A DNA stretch of 54,090 nucleotides from a virus, in the IMG/VR virus record IMGVR_UViG_3300048011_000746, positions 1-54,090 of that record, one strand, 5' to 3'. The position numbers were made by a program, and so were the translations under genes. This document shows, in pieces, positions 7,653 through 16,478 of the stretch; the stretch's first letter is position 1, and each line of letters starts with the position of its first letter. The notes under the pieces are model-generated. The model was not told where the DNA came from and did no database searches. It saw only the letters and a program-made list of their open reading frames with translations.

Positions 7653-8266
7653 TTATATACAATCTTCCATTTGTCGTTTGTTGATTCACGTTCAAAAAAA
7701 GTTATGTCATTCATAACACATATGCGGCTATCTATATATACCTCTATTAACTCTTTGCTTAGTTTATCTTTGAGTATGTTATCCCAATTGGAATTTCTTA
7801 ATTCAGGACCTAGTTCTCTGTCTAACAATTCATATCCTGTAATCTGTGTTTGCGGTTTAAGATGTTTAAGTTTTCCGTTGAAGACAACTACCGGAACATC
7901 GTGAAATGGCAAATGTTCTAACAACAAAGACCGTTTTACTCCTGGCTCAATTTTATATGATTTTTTGTTATACCTAACGTTTATAAAACTGTTGATACGT
8001 TTGTCAACATGTAAAATATGATATATTTCTGCTAAGGAAGTGTAATGTTCATAACGGTTCAAGTACACACTTTCTGCGTCGATTATAAATTTGTTACCGT
8101 ATCTTTGCAAACAAGGATCGAGATTGTCGCTCCATCTGTCTCTGCCATATGGATAGCGTTTGAGTGCAGGAACATAATCATGAAATTTACTTGACGGAAC
8201 TTTGTACAAGTTAAATGGTACTTTACAATGTGTAAGCATGTCGTTGTAGCAGTTAATTTCGACCAT
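7649..8266 (-). CDS. Unknown 205-residue protein
   Basis: I do not recognise a family. The protein begins MVEINCYNDMLTHCKVP and has a central basic stretch (NVRYNKKSYKIEPGVKR) and several His-rich turns (LLEHLPFHDVPVVVFNGKL). No membrane segment or signal peptide is evident. It is coupled to the APS-kinase-like gene by ATGA overlap (7649-7652) and to the zinc-finger gene upstream by TAATG, so it belongs to the same transcription unit. Codon use and composition look like its neighbours. Confidence 0.55.
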   Translation of the reverse strand: MVEINCYNDMLTHCKVPFNLYKVPSSKFHDYVPALKRYPYGRDRWSDNLDPCLQRYGNKFIIDAESVYLNRYEHYTSLAEIYHILHVDKRINSFINVRYNKKSYKIEPGVKRSLLLEHLPFHDVPVVVFNGKLKHLKPQTQITGYELLDRELGPELRNSNWDNILKDKLSKELIEVYIDSRICVMNDITFFERESTNDKWKIVYK

Positions 8267-8946
8267 TACAGTTTTGCTTCCTGTGCAACTTGTTTTACTA
8301 GCTCTACATCTTTAGGAGTTCGTTTGAATCTCATAGCCCAGTGACTGGGATCCAACACGTTTCCTAACATGCCTAGTTGTTCTTCTGTGAGATTGCCCAA
8401 GCACTCTCTTCCACTCTTACAATTTAGTACCAGCCACGGCGATACTTTTCCGTCTTTTATATCCCATGTAATTCTATTTGCACTTGCATAAAAAAAGTAG
8501 TGATTCCACACGCTGTTCTTTTCTTCTGCCCAGTCTACCATTGTTTTAATACTGCGCTCTAATGCTGTTTCAACTCCTTCTTTGCGAATAAGTTCAACTG
8601 CATATTTTTCATACATTTCTTCTCTACACCAGTGATCAAGTTTTACATTGCTAGTAACAACATAATCAATATACTTGTCTGGATACAGTGGCTTTGCATT
8701 ATTTATAAAACTGCCAAACTTGACAAACGCATTGTAGAAACTGCTCTTTGCAAATTCTTCATAGGTTTTATCTTTTTTATGTCCTGCGCTGAGTTTGTAA
8801 AATCTTTGAAAAGCATAAAAGCCAATAGTAACACGTTTTTCATCTTTTTGCAACCATCGACGTTTTGGCTCACACACATGTGCCAACAGTGTGCTTTCTT
8901 TAACATAACTTTTGTTGCAATATTCACATGTGTGTTTAGATGTCAA
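8266..8946 (-). CDS. C2H2-type zinc-finger conserved phage protein
   Basis: The first residues hold a C2H2-like finger (CEYCNKSYVKESTLLAHVC; the last ligand is Cys or the preceding His). The rest is a helical domain of about 190 residues with FYAFQRFYKL, a KFGSFINNAKPLYPDKYIDYV segment, and a Trp-rich middle. I recall this combination in other marine T4-like phages without an assigned role. Start choice is uncertain: an in-frame ATG at 9024 would overlap the upstream gene by 89 bases, far more than elsewhere here, whereas TTG at 8946 gives an 11-base overlap and places the finger at the N terminus. A DNA or RNA-binding replication or transcription factor is plausible. Confidence 0.6.
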   Translation of the reverse strand: MTSKHTCEYCNKSYVKESTLLAHVCEPKRRWLQKDEKRVTIGFYAFQRFYKLSAGHKKDKTYEEFAKSSFYNAFVKFGSFINNAKPLYPDKYIDYVVTSNVKLDHWCREEMYEKYAVELIRKEGVETALERSIKTMVDWAEEKNSVWNHYFFYASANRITWDIKDGKVSPWLVLNCKSGRECLGNLTEEQLGMLGNVLDPSHWAMRFKRTPKDVELVKQVAQEAKL

Positions 8947-9427
8947 TTTTTTCGTAACCGTGTTCTTTGGCGAGCTCGCGGATTTCTTTTTTTGTAGATA
9001 TTCTAGCAAGTAAATCGACCTCATCTTGTTTCATGTTTGGATATATTTGTGACAATAGTTTTGCTGCTTTGCTGCTATCGTCTTTTTTCTTTTTAAGACC
9101 AATCCACGGATGGAATTGACTTTTGCGCTTGTCGCCTTCTTTCATACGTAAATCCGCAGCAACACACAGCAGCTGGTATTGTAGCTTGTTGTGATTGGTG
9201 CCGCCCAACACATTCCAGTTTTTGTTGTAGTATTCATTTACTTTAAAAATTGCAAGAGCCTGCTGATCGGTGCTGCCTTTTACACTGCTTATGTACCGAT
9301 TCAAGTTCCACAAGTCGCCCTTAATATCTTTCTTACCGACATCCGTGGCAGCATCATATAGATCTTTGTACCCCATATCAATGCTGGGTATTAACACTTT
9401 AAATAAGTCTAATTCTTTGTTTGCCAC
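8936..9427 (-). CDS. Possible clamp-loader small subunit (gp62-like)
   Basis: 163 residues, helical, with NRYISSVKGS, a conserved-looking NEYYNKNWNVL segment, a central LQYQLLCVAADLR helix and a C-terminal small domain (DEVDLLARISTKKEIRELA). The order of a helical NR-S motif, a Lys-rich linker and a C-terminal helical hairpin is loosely like T4 gp62 and other phage clamp-loader A subunits, but identity is too weak to be sure. gp44 is not in this window. It overlaps the KdsB gene by 19 bases. Confidence 0.4.
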   Translation of the reverse strand: MANKELDLFKVLIPSIDMGYKDLYDAATDVGKKDIKGDLWNLNRYISSVKGSTDQQALAIFKVNEYYNKNWNVLGGTNHNKLQYQLLCVAADLRMKEGDKRKSQFHPWIGLKKKKDDSSKAAKLLSQIYPNMKQDEVDLLARISTKKEIRELAKEHGYEKIDI

Positions 9428-10092
9428 GTGATAACATCCTCTGGTGTATTAATCTCTACTCCATTAAAGTATACACTCTGTGCGCCAATTTGCCAACCGC
9501 TTTTTAGCCAGCGCAACTGTTCAAGTGATTCAACAGTTTCTTCTTGTGTAACTTTTAAACTAGGGTAAGCTATTAGTGCATGACGCTTGTATCCGTACAC
9601 TCCTAGATGCCATTCGCCGTATCCTGTTATACCTCTACCAAACCATAGTGCTTGATTAGGATAGGCATGTATCATCTTAACCGAGTTCGGATCGGCTTGC
9701 ATCTCTTTGGGCATGTCAGTGTACACTGTGCTTACAGAATAGTTATAGGATAGGCTTTCGGCACACTTTTCAATCATCTCAACTGTTACATCGGGCATGT
9801 CGCCTTGCACATTAATAAACGTGTCGTACTGTGCAAAGAAGTTGTTCTTGATAGCACCTGCACATCTTTCTGTACCGTTTGCATAATCTGTTGGATCAAT
9901 CCAACACTTGTTAGGACCAAACAGTTCGTATATGCGCATGTCGTCTGTAAGCACGTATGTTGGTATCTTAGACGCTGTACAAGCGTCATACACACGCCTA
10001 ATCATAGGAACACCATCTAACAGTGCCAACGGCTTTCCAGGGTAGCGTGTGCTACCGTATCTAGCCGGTATAAGAATAGCGGTGGATGTCAT
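9409..10092 (-). CDS. kdsB: 3-deoxy-manno-octulosonate cytidylyltransferase (CMP-Kdo synthetase)
   Basis: Activates Kdo with CTP to CMP-Kdo, the donor used by Kdo transferases. The N-terminal IPARYGSTRYPGKPL is the signature of the family, followed by VLTDD and the NVQGDMPDV metal/nucleotide motif near residue 95. The 227-residue length is slightly below bacterial KdsB (about 248). The ATG at 10092 is preferred over the TTG codon just before it. It overlaps the KdsA gene by 32 bases, so both are translated from one message. It may boost or replace host CMP-Kdo supply, or activate a related eight- or nine-carbon sugar. Confidence 0.88.
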   Translation of the reverse strand: MTSTAILIPARYGSTRYPGKPLALLDGVPMIRRVYDACTASKIPTYVLTDDMRIYELFGPNKCWIDPTDYANGTERCAGAIKNNFFAQYDTFINVQGDMPDVTVEMIEKCAESLSYNYSVSTVYTDMPKEMQADPNSVKMIHAYPNQALWFGRGITGYGEWHLGVYGYKRHALIAYPSLKVTQEETVESLEQLRWLKSGWQIGAQSVYFNGVEINTPEDVITWQTKN

Positions 10093-10834
10093 CAACTACC
10101 TCCTCAAAGTCTTCTAGTCTCACCATATTAGGACCGTCACTGGGTGCGTTGTCTGGATCAGGATGTACTTCTAAAAAGAAACTTGATACACCCATAGCAC
10201 TAGCGGCACGACAAAGGGGCTGAACATGATCCCTGTTACCGCCACTGCTACCGCCCAGTCCTCCAGGTTTTTGTACCGAGTGCGTAACATCGTATACAAA
10301 TCCGCTACCAAGAAGGTTAAGCAAAATGTGCATACCAGTGAAATCGTTAACCAAGGTGTTATATCCAAAACTTGTACCTCTTTCTGTAATCCATACTTCC
10401 TTTGCACCTTCAGTTTTGCTTAAGATACCTTCAACGTCCCACGGTGCTAAGAACTGTCCTTTTTTAATATTTACAATCATATCTGTGTTAACTGCGGCAG
10501 TGATTAAATCTGTTTGTCTACAAAGGAATGCTGGAATTTGTAATACATCAACTGCATCTTCAAACTCGTCTCTAATAGTATACACTTGCCGCTCGTCATG
10601 TACATCTGTAAGTGTGTTTACGCCTAATGTATTTTTAAGTTCTCTAAAATCAAATAGTGTAGAATAAAGTCCTTGTCCACGTTCGCCACTGACACTTGTG
10701 CGATTTGCTTTGTCGTAACTGGCTTTAAAGTAATATTCGATGCCATACTTGTCACACACACGTTTACACTCACGTGCAATCTCTGCACTCTGTCCTAGTG
10801 ACTCGTGTTGACACGGTCCTGCAATAATTCTCAT
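10061..10834 (-). CDS. kdsA: 3-deoxy-8-phosphooctulonate synthase
   Basis: Condenses arabinose 5-phosphate with phosphoenolpyruvate to Kdo 8-phosphate. Family motifs run the length of the protein: AGPCQHES near residue 6, FKASYDKANRTS near 37, LTDVHDE, IPAFLCRQTDL, ERGTSFGYN, YDVTHSVQKPGG, FLEVHPDPD and SDGPN. The Cys in AGPC, His in DVTH, Glu in FLEVH and Asp in SDGPN correspond to the metal ligands of metal-dependent KdsA enzymes. At 257 residues it lacks part of the N-terminal extension of E. coli KdsA. KdsC phosphatase and KdsD isomerase are not in the window and would have to come from the host. Confidence 0.9.
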   Translation of the reverse strand: MRIIAGPCQHESLGQSAEIARECKRVCDKYGIEYYFKASYDKANRTSVSGERGQGLYSTLFDFRELKNTLGVNTLTDVHDERQVYTIRDEFEDAVDVLQIPAFLCRQTDLITAAVNTDMIVNIKKGQFLAPWDVEGILSKTEGAKEVWITERGTSFGYNTLVNDFTGMHILLNLLGSGFVYDVTHSVQKPGGLGGSSGGNRDHVQPLCRAASAMGVSSFFLEVHPDPDNAPSDGPNMVRLEDFEEVVDDIHRYSYTG

Positions 10835-11097
10835 TCGCTGTCCTTTAATATGTAATATGTTGTAACTAGTTGCTCAAGTTGTTTTTTTAATGTTGGATGA
10901 ATGTTTGCTAAATCACTAAGGTGTCTCCATTGCGCATAATCCAATAATGGTTCTTTGCCTACATCTCTTCCTATTTCCCAACGTCCAGGATACAAAGATT
11001 TTTTAGGATCGTCTCGAAATTTTGCATACGTTACTCCGTTTGCTTTTTCGTATATAAGAGCTTCTCCGGCTAAGTCTTCGTTTTTAGGACGTAACAT
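10831..11097 (-). CDS. Unknown 88-residue protein
   Basis: Short protein starting MLRPKNEDLAGEALIYEKANGVTYAKFR, with a mid-segment YPGRWEIGRD and a helical C terminus. No family recognised. It lies between the sugar dehydrogenase and KdsA, overlapping KdsA by ATGA (10831-10834) and the dehydrogenase by TAATG. GAGGAAAT just upstream of the ATG is a good ribosome-binding site. Its conserved position in a sugar operon does not by itself imply a sugar role. Confidence 0.6.
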   Translation of the reverse strand: MLRPKNEDLAGEALIYEKANGVTYAKFRDDPKKSLYPGRWEIGRDVGKEPLLDYAQWRHLSDLANIHPTLKKQLEQLVTTYYILKDSE

Positions 11098-11888
11098 TAT
11101 TTCCTCATTCCACTAAACGTTGTCTTTTTAAATTTCTCGTTGTCATTTTTAAGGCTAGAAATTAGATCAAAGTTTAAGTTATTTTTTTCTAATGTATGAG
11201 CTAATGCTGCAACATCTTTGGGCAAACACATTCCACCGTATCCTCGTAATCTTTTGTTTACATCAAGGTACATGTTTTTGGTTTTGCCTGTGTGTACATA
11301 TGCGTCTTTTACTTGCGAGTAATCACAATCAAACTTTTCACACAATTCATAAAATACATTAGCAAACACAATACGTAATGCTGCATAGCTGTTGTTGAAG
11401 TACTTGAGTATTTCTGCTTCTGTAGGCGCTAGTTGTTTTACTGCTTTGGGCAAATGGCCGTGTGCTTCGACAATCTTTTTGTACACGTACGGGTCGTCTG
11501 TGCCAATTGCCAGCAGTTCGTGATTGTTGATAAAGTCGTCTGCCGCAGCACGTTCACGTAAAAATTCTGGAGCACAGCATATTGTGAGAGATGAATAATT
11601 ATCAATCATTCTTTCAGTAAACCCTGGTTCAACTGTACTTCTTATACAAACTACACCTTGATAGTTTATTTCTTTTAGTTCTACAAGAACACTTTCAATA
11701 ACACTAGTATCACACGCACCATCTACTTCCGGAGTAGGCAAACACAAGAATACAACCTCAGTGTCTACTACATCATCTATTGTGGTATCAAACTTTACAT
11801 CGTGTTCTACCACTTCGTGATTTAGCAATCTAAATCCTGTTGCGTTTGCATTGCCTACAACGCCCATTCCGATAATACCTAATTTCAT
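11097..11888 (-). CDS. UDP-sugar 6-dehydrogenase-like protein, short form
   Basis: 263 residues of the UDP-glucose/GDP-mannose dehydrogenase family. The N-terminal Rossmann motif is GMGVVGNA, followed by FLCLPTP, STVEPG, and CAPEFLRERAA in the central domain. The catalytic Cys motif is GYGGMCLPKD near residue 222. Normal members have about 400 residues; here the protein stops soon after the catalytic Cys and lacks most of the C-terminal UDP-binding domain. It may use another sugar donor, act with a partner, or be a shortened phage version. It overlaps the epimerase gene by ATGA (11885-11888). Confidence 0.8.
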   Translation of the reverse strand: MKLGIIGMGVVGNANATGFRLLNHEVVEHDVKFDTTIDDVVDTEVVFLCLPTPEVDGACDTSVIESVLVELKEINYQGVVCIRSTVEPGFTERMIDNYSSLTICCAPEFLRERAAADDFINNHELLAIGTDDPYVYKKIVEAHGHLPKAVKQLAPTEAEILKYFNNSYAALRIVFANVFYELCEKFDCDYSQVKDAYVHTGKTKNMYLDVNKRLRGYGGMCLPKDVAALAHTLEKNNLNFDLISSLKNDNEKFKKTTFSGMRK

Positions 11889-12748
11889 AATAAACTTTCC
11901 ACTGTTTTTCTCAACCCTGTTTGCAAAGGTGTATAATCTTCAAACCCTGTTAGCTGTCTAACAAGTGTTGTATCCGGACATCTGCGAGTTGCACTGCCCT
12001 TTGGTGAGCCAAACACTTGTAGTTTGTCCGGATCGATTCCCATGATGCCCATGATCATTTTTGCCACCGTTGCAATTTTAACTTCGTCGCAGTTGCCTAC
12101 GTTTACAGTTGCATTGCTGTGATTGCGCACCAGCATATCGGTCATACGTACAGCATCGTCTACATAGCAAAAACTTCTTGTGTCGTTGCCGTTGATATAG
12201 TATTCACCTGCCTTGCAACGTTCGACAAACTCATTAACAAAGTGGTCTACTTGACCAGGTCCGTATACATTGAAGTAGCGTATGATGAGATATTCTAACC
12301 CACTGTTGGCAACTAGGTTTTCGCCGAGAGCTTTTGGAATACTATAACTCCATCTTGGATTTTGTATGTCTTTAAACATAATCGGTACTTGCTCATCAGT
12401 TGGAATAGGGTAATAACCTTCATCGATTGCTCCGTTGAATATTTCGCATGTGCTTGCAAACACAAACTTTGTATCAGTATCTTTGTATCGCTGTATGAGA
12501 TTAACAGTTGGAAGTGTGTTGTTGATTAGTACATCAGTGGGTTTTTGATAAAACAATCGTGTGCCATTGGTTGCAGCAAGGTGCACAACAACGTCAAAGT
12601 CCGGCATGTGTTTTGTAACATCCGGATTTGCTAAATCTTCGCCTCTAATTTTTATATCACACGGAACAACATCTGCGTTGTTTTGTTTTAGGTAGTTGTA
12701 GTAATGACTACCTATAAACCCATGTGAACCAGTTACTAATGTTTTCAT
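11885..12748 (-). CDS. NAD-dependent sugar epimerase/dehydratase (extended SDR)
   Basis: 287 residues of the GalE/WbpP-like SDR superfamily acting on nucleotide sugars. GSHGFIGSH at the N terminus binds NAD(P); VVHLAATNG, FASTCEIF and the YSIPK catalytic Tyr-Lys pair follow. RYFNVYGPGQ near residue 170 is typical of the family. The ATG at 12748 overlaps the SGNH gene stop as ATGA; an in-frame TTG two codons upstream is less likely. Together with the dehydrogenase it could make a uronic acid or altered hexose for the glycosyltransferases. Exact substrate unknown. Confidence 0.85.
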   Translation of the reverse strand: MKTLVTGSHGFIGSHYYNYLKQNNADVVPCDIKIRGEDLANPDVTKHMPDFDVVVHLAATNGTRLFYQKPTDVLINNTLPTVNLIQRYKDTDTKFVFASTCEIFNGAIDEGYYPIPTDEQVPIMFKDIQNPRWSYSIPKALGENLVANSGLEYLIIRYFNVYGPGQVDHFVNEFVERCKAGEYYINGNDTRSFCYVDDAVRMTDMLVRNHSNATVNVGNCDEVKIATVAKMIMGIMGIDPDKLQVFGSPKGSATRRCPDTTLVRQLTGFEDYTPLQTGLRKTVESLL

Positions 12749-13452
12749 ATCCAATTTGCGTCTTCTTTGTTTTTTGATGCTGTATAAAACCTTTCAGGTT
12801 TAATCATAGTGCTGTGAATATCAAAATCAGTTTCAATATGCTGTTGCATGTAATTAGCAAATTCAATGTTTTGCTGGTAGCTCATATGACAAGGCCTAAA
12901 GTCCTCGTCCTCAGGAAGGTTTAAATTATTATAATCTATTTTACTTATATTAAACATTGAGCCGTAATGTAGTGTAGGAAAATCAAACGCAAAAATAATA
13001 TGAGCATCTGGACGCAAATATTTAATACTATCTAAATATGCTGTATGGTACATGATGTTACTATCGTAATATACACTTTTGTTAATTTCGCCTTTGATAG
13101 TGTTTATCAAACGCTTGTTCCAAGTTTCAGCAGGTTTTGAAAATGTGTTCGGCACATCCTCGTCATTGTTCATTGATTTTAAATCTGCAATACTAGAATT
13201 TTGATAGAATGCCAAATGTAAAATTCTATTGTTTTTTGTTGTAAAAATGCTGCCACGACTGGTGCTAGTTACAACAAAAATAATCATATTGTGTAAATGG
13301 TTGTATTTTCTAAATTGATGATACGAATAATCAAAACTACTGCCGCCTACACTGTAATTTGTAAATTCTTTGTTTATATTTGTAGACAGACAAGAAATCC
13401 ACGAGTTTGGATAATCTAGTGCATAACTGTCACCAAAAATACCAATAGTCAT
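12745..13452 (-). CDS. SGNH/GDSL-like hydrolase, possible carbohydrate esterase
   Basis: 235 residues starting MTIGIFGDSYALD. GDSY near residue 7 matches block I of SGNH hydrolases with the nucleophilic Ser; SVGGSSFDY gives a block II Gly; HMSYQQN near residue 190 provides a candidate catalytic His (the Asp-x-x-His block is imperfect, with CHMS preceded by FRPC). Similar proteins remove or add acyl groups on polysaccharides. It is embedded in the sugar operon with four-base overlaps on both sides. Activity is inferred, and a non-catalytic relative is possible. Confidence 0.6.
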   Translation of the reverse strand: MTIGIFGDSYALDYPNSWISCLSTNINKEFTNYSVGGSSFDYSYHQFRKYNHLHNMIIFVVTSTSRGSIFTTKNNRILHLAFYQNSSIADLKSMNNDEDVPNTFSKPAETWNKRLINTIKGEINKSVYYDSNIMYHTAYLDSIKYLRPDAHIIFAFDFPTLHYGSMFNISKIDYNNLNLPEDEDFRPCHMSYQQNIEFANYMQQHIETDFDIHSTMIKPERFYTASKNKEDANWI

Positions 13453-14171
13453 TTAGAGTTCCTTATATATCTTTTTGCAGGCTTGCCCTTGTGATGAATC
13501 ATAAAATTGTTCATCAACGATTCGTTCATCGGCGTGTGCGTAGTTTTATTATACGCTATGTTTGAAAGATTGTAAACCTTTTTAAAATGACTTGCTGCTA
13601 ACATGCAAACTTGTCCGTCATACCATAATTCAATCTCTTTGGGTTTTGTATCTACAGTATAATAATGTTCATACAACTCCACGAACTTTGTATAATCTTT
13701 GTGAGCAGTATCTAAAATTACATAGCCGCTTTCTGCACTATATCCAGGCTTGTTTAAATAACTGTGATCAAACAATCCAATTAAATTTTTGTTGATAGTT
13801 TTAAGAAAAAAATCAACACTTGTGTGTTTTAAAAATTGTATGTCTGCATCGATCCACACTAGATATCTAGTGTCAACTGTTTTCATTGCATGCAAAAACG
13901 CAAAACCTTTTTTTGCAAACTTGATATTTTTTGCATCATCGGTTTTGCGTTTGTATGCTTGCCATGCAGACTTACAACTGACATTCCAATCGTAGTATGT
14001 TATTCTGTTGTCCAAAGGCAAAGAACATATTATGTTTTCTGCATATATTCTAAGTTCAAAATCTTTTGGTGTATACTGTAGAAAACTGTCAATCATAGTT
14101 GCTCCTACTACATCAAAATATTCTTGATTCATAGTAGAAGCAAAGGTAAAATTAGTTGACTTCTGTACCAC
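13449..14171 (-). CDS. GT-A fold glycosyltransferase, paralogue 1
   Basis: 240 residues. FASTMNQEYF at the N terminus, IDSFLQYTP, then a WIDADI segment near residue 110 whose DAD is a DxD-type metal/nucleotide-sugar motif, and a C-terminal HHKG. The same layout occurs in the proteins at 18545 and 21058, so the three are paralogues. The start is GTG at 14171 with a 20-base overlap into the cupin gene; an internal ATG at residue 14 is possible but would cut the first strand. Donor and acceptor are unknown. Confidence 0.75.
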   Translation of the reverse strand: MVQKSTNFTFASTMNQEYFDVVGATMIDSFLQYTPKDFELRIYAENIICSLPLDNRITYYDWNVSCKSAWQAYKRKTDDAKNIKFAKKGFAFLHAMKTVDTRYLVWIDADIQFLKHTSVDFFLKTINKNLIGLFDHSYLNKPGYSAESGYVILDTAHKDYTKFVELYEHYYTVDTKPKEIELWYDGQVCMLAASHFKKVYNLSNIAYNKTTHTPMNESLMNNFMIHHKGKPAKRYIRNSK

Positions 14172-14499
14172 TTGTGCGTCTTACAATATCATCGTGATTG
14201 AATTCAGCCCAGTACAGTTCAAATGCTACACCGTCTTCGACGCCTTCAAACTGATGAATCTTACCTGGCTTGACTTGTGTAAAGTCGCCTGGGCCTAAAA
14301 TAGTTTCATCTACTAGTCCTTGATCATCTTGCCATACACGAACAATCATCTTGCCCGACTCTACAAAGAACCCATTCCATTTAAACTGGTGTTCGTGTTC
14401 ACTGCACTTGTATCCTGCTTTGTATTCAATACGGTGAAACTCTAGTACACCGTTTGCGTGGATCAGTTCTGTCTGACCCCAAATCTTTCCTGCCTTCAT
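14152..14499 (-). CDS. Small cupin protein
   Basis: 115-residue single cupin. The two cupin motifs are visible: HEHQFKWNGFFVESGKM near residue 36 with two His and a Glu ligand, and PGKIHQFEG near residue 79 with the fourth His. Such small cupins are often sugar isomerases or binding proteins; this one resembles the mannose-6-phosphate isomerase-type cupin, as does the C-terminal half of the fusion at 22460. AGGAGACAAC precedes the ATG as a good ribosome-binding site. Exact reaction not known. Confidence 0.75.
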   Translation of the reverse strand: MKAGKIWGQTELIHANGVLEFHRIEYKAGYKCSEHEHQFKWNGFFVESGKMIVRVWQDDQGLVDETILGPGDFTQVKPGKIHQFEGVEDGVAFELYWAEFNHDDIVRRTSGTEVN

Positions 14500-14507
14500 G
14501 TTGTCTC

Positions 14508-15014
14508 CTATAATAGTTTACCAAAGTCAATAACTTCACTTTGTCTGTTTATATCTTTTACAAAAAATGCACATTCAGGCTTGTGTCCTTGTGTAATAGG
14601 AACACTCAACAAGTGTCCGTTGCGCATCTTAGGAAAGAACCATTTTACATCATTGTAAAAATTAACAGTTTCAATTTTTCCAAATTTAGGATGTGTACCT
14701 GTTAACGGATTGAATAAAAATGCTTCAAAGCCTCTATCATTTAAACTAGTCAAAGGCAATACTTCTAAATCGCTGCCTGCTTGACTACATCCTACTGCTA
14801 GGCACCAATCCAGTGGCATTGTAAGCTCGTGTCCGTTGATCTCTAATACAATTGCCGGCGAATTAAAACTTTCTAAAAAAATCAACGGATTAAAGAAGAA
14901 ATCTGGATCGTCGGCGTTGCTGTTGTCTAGTACTGCAAATCGTATATCGTCTTCGATATTGTCAGGCAATTTGTTTAATTCAAATGATGTGTTTTCTAGT
15001 GTGAGTATTCTCAT
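14508..15014 (-). CDS. Unknown protein next to uvsW
   Basis: 168 residues starting MRILTLENTSFELNKLPDNI, with FFFNPLIFLESF, a GHELTMPLDWCLAVG segment and GIETVNFYND-like strands. It reads like a mixed alpha/beta phage protein without catalytic signatures. It lies directly downstream of uvsW, so it may be co-expressed with it. I recall similar proteins near uvsW in marine T4-like phages but with no function. Confidence 0.55.
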   Translation of the reverse strand: MRILTLENTSFELNKLPDNIEDDIRFAVLDNSNADDPDFFFNPLIFLESFNSPAIVLEINGHELTMPLDWCLAVGCSQAGSDLEVLPLTSLNDRGFEAFLFNPLTGTHPKFGKIETVNFYNDVKWFFPKMRNGHLLSVPITQGHKPECAFFVKDINRQSEVIDFGKLL

Positions 15015-16478
15015 TTATTTCCATTCCACTTTTTCGATTGTGAATGGGTACTGCGCCTCTTTGTAAAACTTTTTACGGTGAGTAAGGTGCCGCTTCGCAT
15101 ACTTACAAGTACTTGTAAGATCCCATATTTGTACGAAGTCTTTGTCCTTTGCCTTTCTTACGCCTCTACCAATTGATTGAATAACTCTTACAAAACTTTT
15201 TCCTGGCTCAATGAGAACAAGATTAAAAATACGAGGAATGTTAAGTCCAACTGCTGCAACTCCATATGTAGCAATAATTACTTCATTGGTTCCTTCGCGG
15301 ATTGTATCGTATGTTTCTTTCCTGTCTTTGTTCTTAACAGCACCGCTTACAAACGTGCTGCCTGGAATAAGTTCTGCAAGCATTTCGCCTGCGCTAATTC
15401 TATCTACTAGTATAAGTGTGTTGCCTGATTCCTTAACTGTGTTAAGTAGTTTGCCTATATATTCTATTCTTGCCTGATTGGTAACAAGATATTTTAATTC
15501 CTCTTGATATCCGCTGTGTGCTACAGTATCAATTAGCTGCACAACATTGACATGACATTCTGACAGTACGCCTTTGTCTTGTAATTCTTTTGCTGTAATC
15601 TGTCCAATTACAGGACCTAAGCTAGCATGAATACTTTCAAACTCAAACTTCTCTTTAGGCACTGTGCCAGTTAGTCCCCAGCGGATTGGAGCGTTACGTA
15701 GGTTGCGAGTGAGCAGGTTCTTAAGCACCTCTGCTTTGGCTTGGTGTACTTCGTCAACAATAACAGTGCTTACACCTTCCAAGAACTCAGCCAATGATAA
15801 CACTGCTGATCCGTCCTTGTGCTTCTTGTCGAGAATATTCAAACTCTGCCAAGTGCAAATAGTGTGAGTCTTACCTAGTTGCTTTCTGTCTCCGAAGTAC
15901 ACTCCTACGTCCAACCCACAGTTAATATAGTCTTCTTCAGTTTGCTCAACAAGGCTTTTGTTGGGTACAATAACCAAACTACGTCCATACTTTTCACTCA
16001 TGTGTGATAGCGTTGCTGTAGTAATAGTCTTACCTGCGCCTGTTGCAATCTGCTGTAGACTCTGTGGATTGTTTGCAAAGTTGTTGATTGCTTCTACTTG
16101 ATAGTCGCGTAAAATAATTTCTTCGCCGGCTACTGGATGACCTTCTGGCCAGCATACTCCTTGGTCTGCCCAATAGCGTTCTGTAACTTGTGGAAAGTTT
16201 AAGTCAATAGGATGTCTACGGTCATCAATGTCGACTATCTGTACATTGTTTTTTGCCAGCACTTCACTAACAACATCAAGGTGGTTGACATACCCTGTGC
16301 CGCCAATACCAAAGAAAGCAACCTTGCCATCCCAGCGTCCTAGTTTGTACTGGGGCATATATTTTGCATACGGCACTTCAAACTTGAGAGCATTTGCCAG
16401 CTTACGACGAACATCTACATCAAGGCCTTCGATCTTGATGTTTACCTCGTCTTCGATAATCAGTTTACAAGTAGGCAC
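15015..16478 (-). CDS. uvsW: UvsW-type DNA/RNA helicase
   Basis: Superfamily 2 helicase that, in T4, branch-migrates recombination intermediates and unwinds R-loops, moving the phage from origin- to recombination-dependent replication. Walker A ATGAGKT, DEVH box, GLTGT motif III and QSIGRGVRK motif VI are all present. The N-terminal substrate domain KFEVPYAKYMPQYKLGRWDGK is typical. The GTG at 16478 is chosen because GGAGAG stands about 8 bases upstream; an ATG at 16520 would give 14 more residues with no clear ribosome-binding site. About 487 residues, close to T4 UvsW. Confidence 0.92.
   Translation of the reverse strand: MPTCKLIIEDEVNIKIEGLDVDVRRKLANALKFEVPYAKYMPQYKLGRWDGKVAFFGIGGTGYVNHLDVVSEVLAKNNVQIVDIDDRRHPIDLNFPQVTERYWADQGVCWPEGHPVAGEEIILRDYQVEAINNFANNPQSLQQIATGAGKTITTATLSHMSEKYGRSLVIVPNKSLVEQTEEDYINCGLDVGVYFGDRKQLGKTHTICTWQSLNILDKKHKDGSAVLSLAEFLEGVSTVIVDEVHQAKAEVLKNLLTRNLRNAPIRWGLTGTVPKEKFEFESIHASLGPVIGQITAKELQDKGVLSECHVNVVQLIDTVAHSGYQEELKYLVTNQARIEYIGKLLNTVKESGNTLILVDRISAGEMLAELIPGSTFVSGAVKNKDRKETYDTIREGTNEVIIATYGVAAVGLNIPRIFNLVLIEPGKSFVRVIQSIGRGVRKAKDKDFVQIWDLTSTCKYAKRHLTHRKKFYKEAQYPFTIEKVEWK

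Noticed and set aside
10061-10834. DAHP synthase instead of KdsA
   Set aside because: The ASYDKANRTS, DVTHSVQKPGG and SDGPN blocks are typical of KdsA, and kdsB is adjacent.
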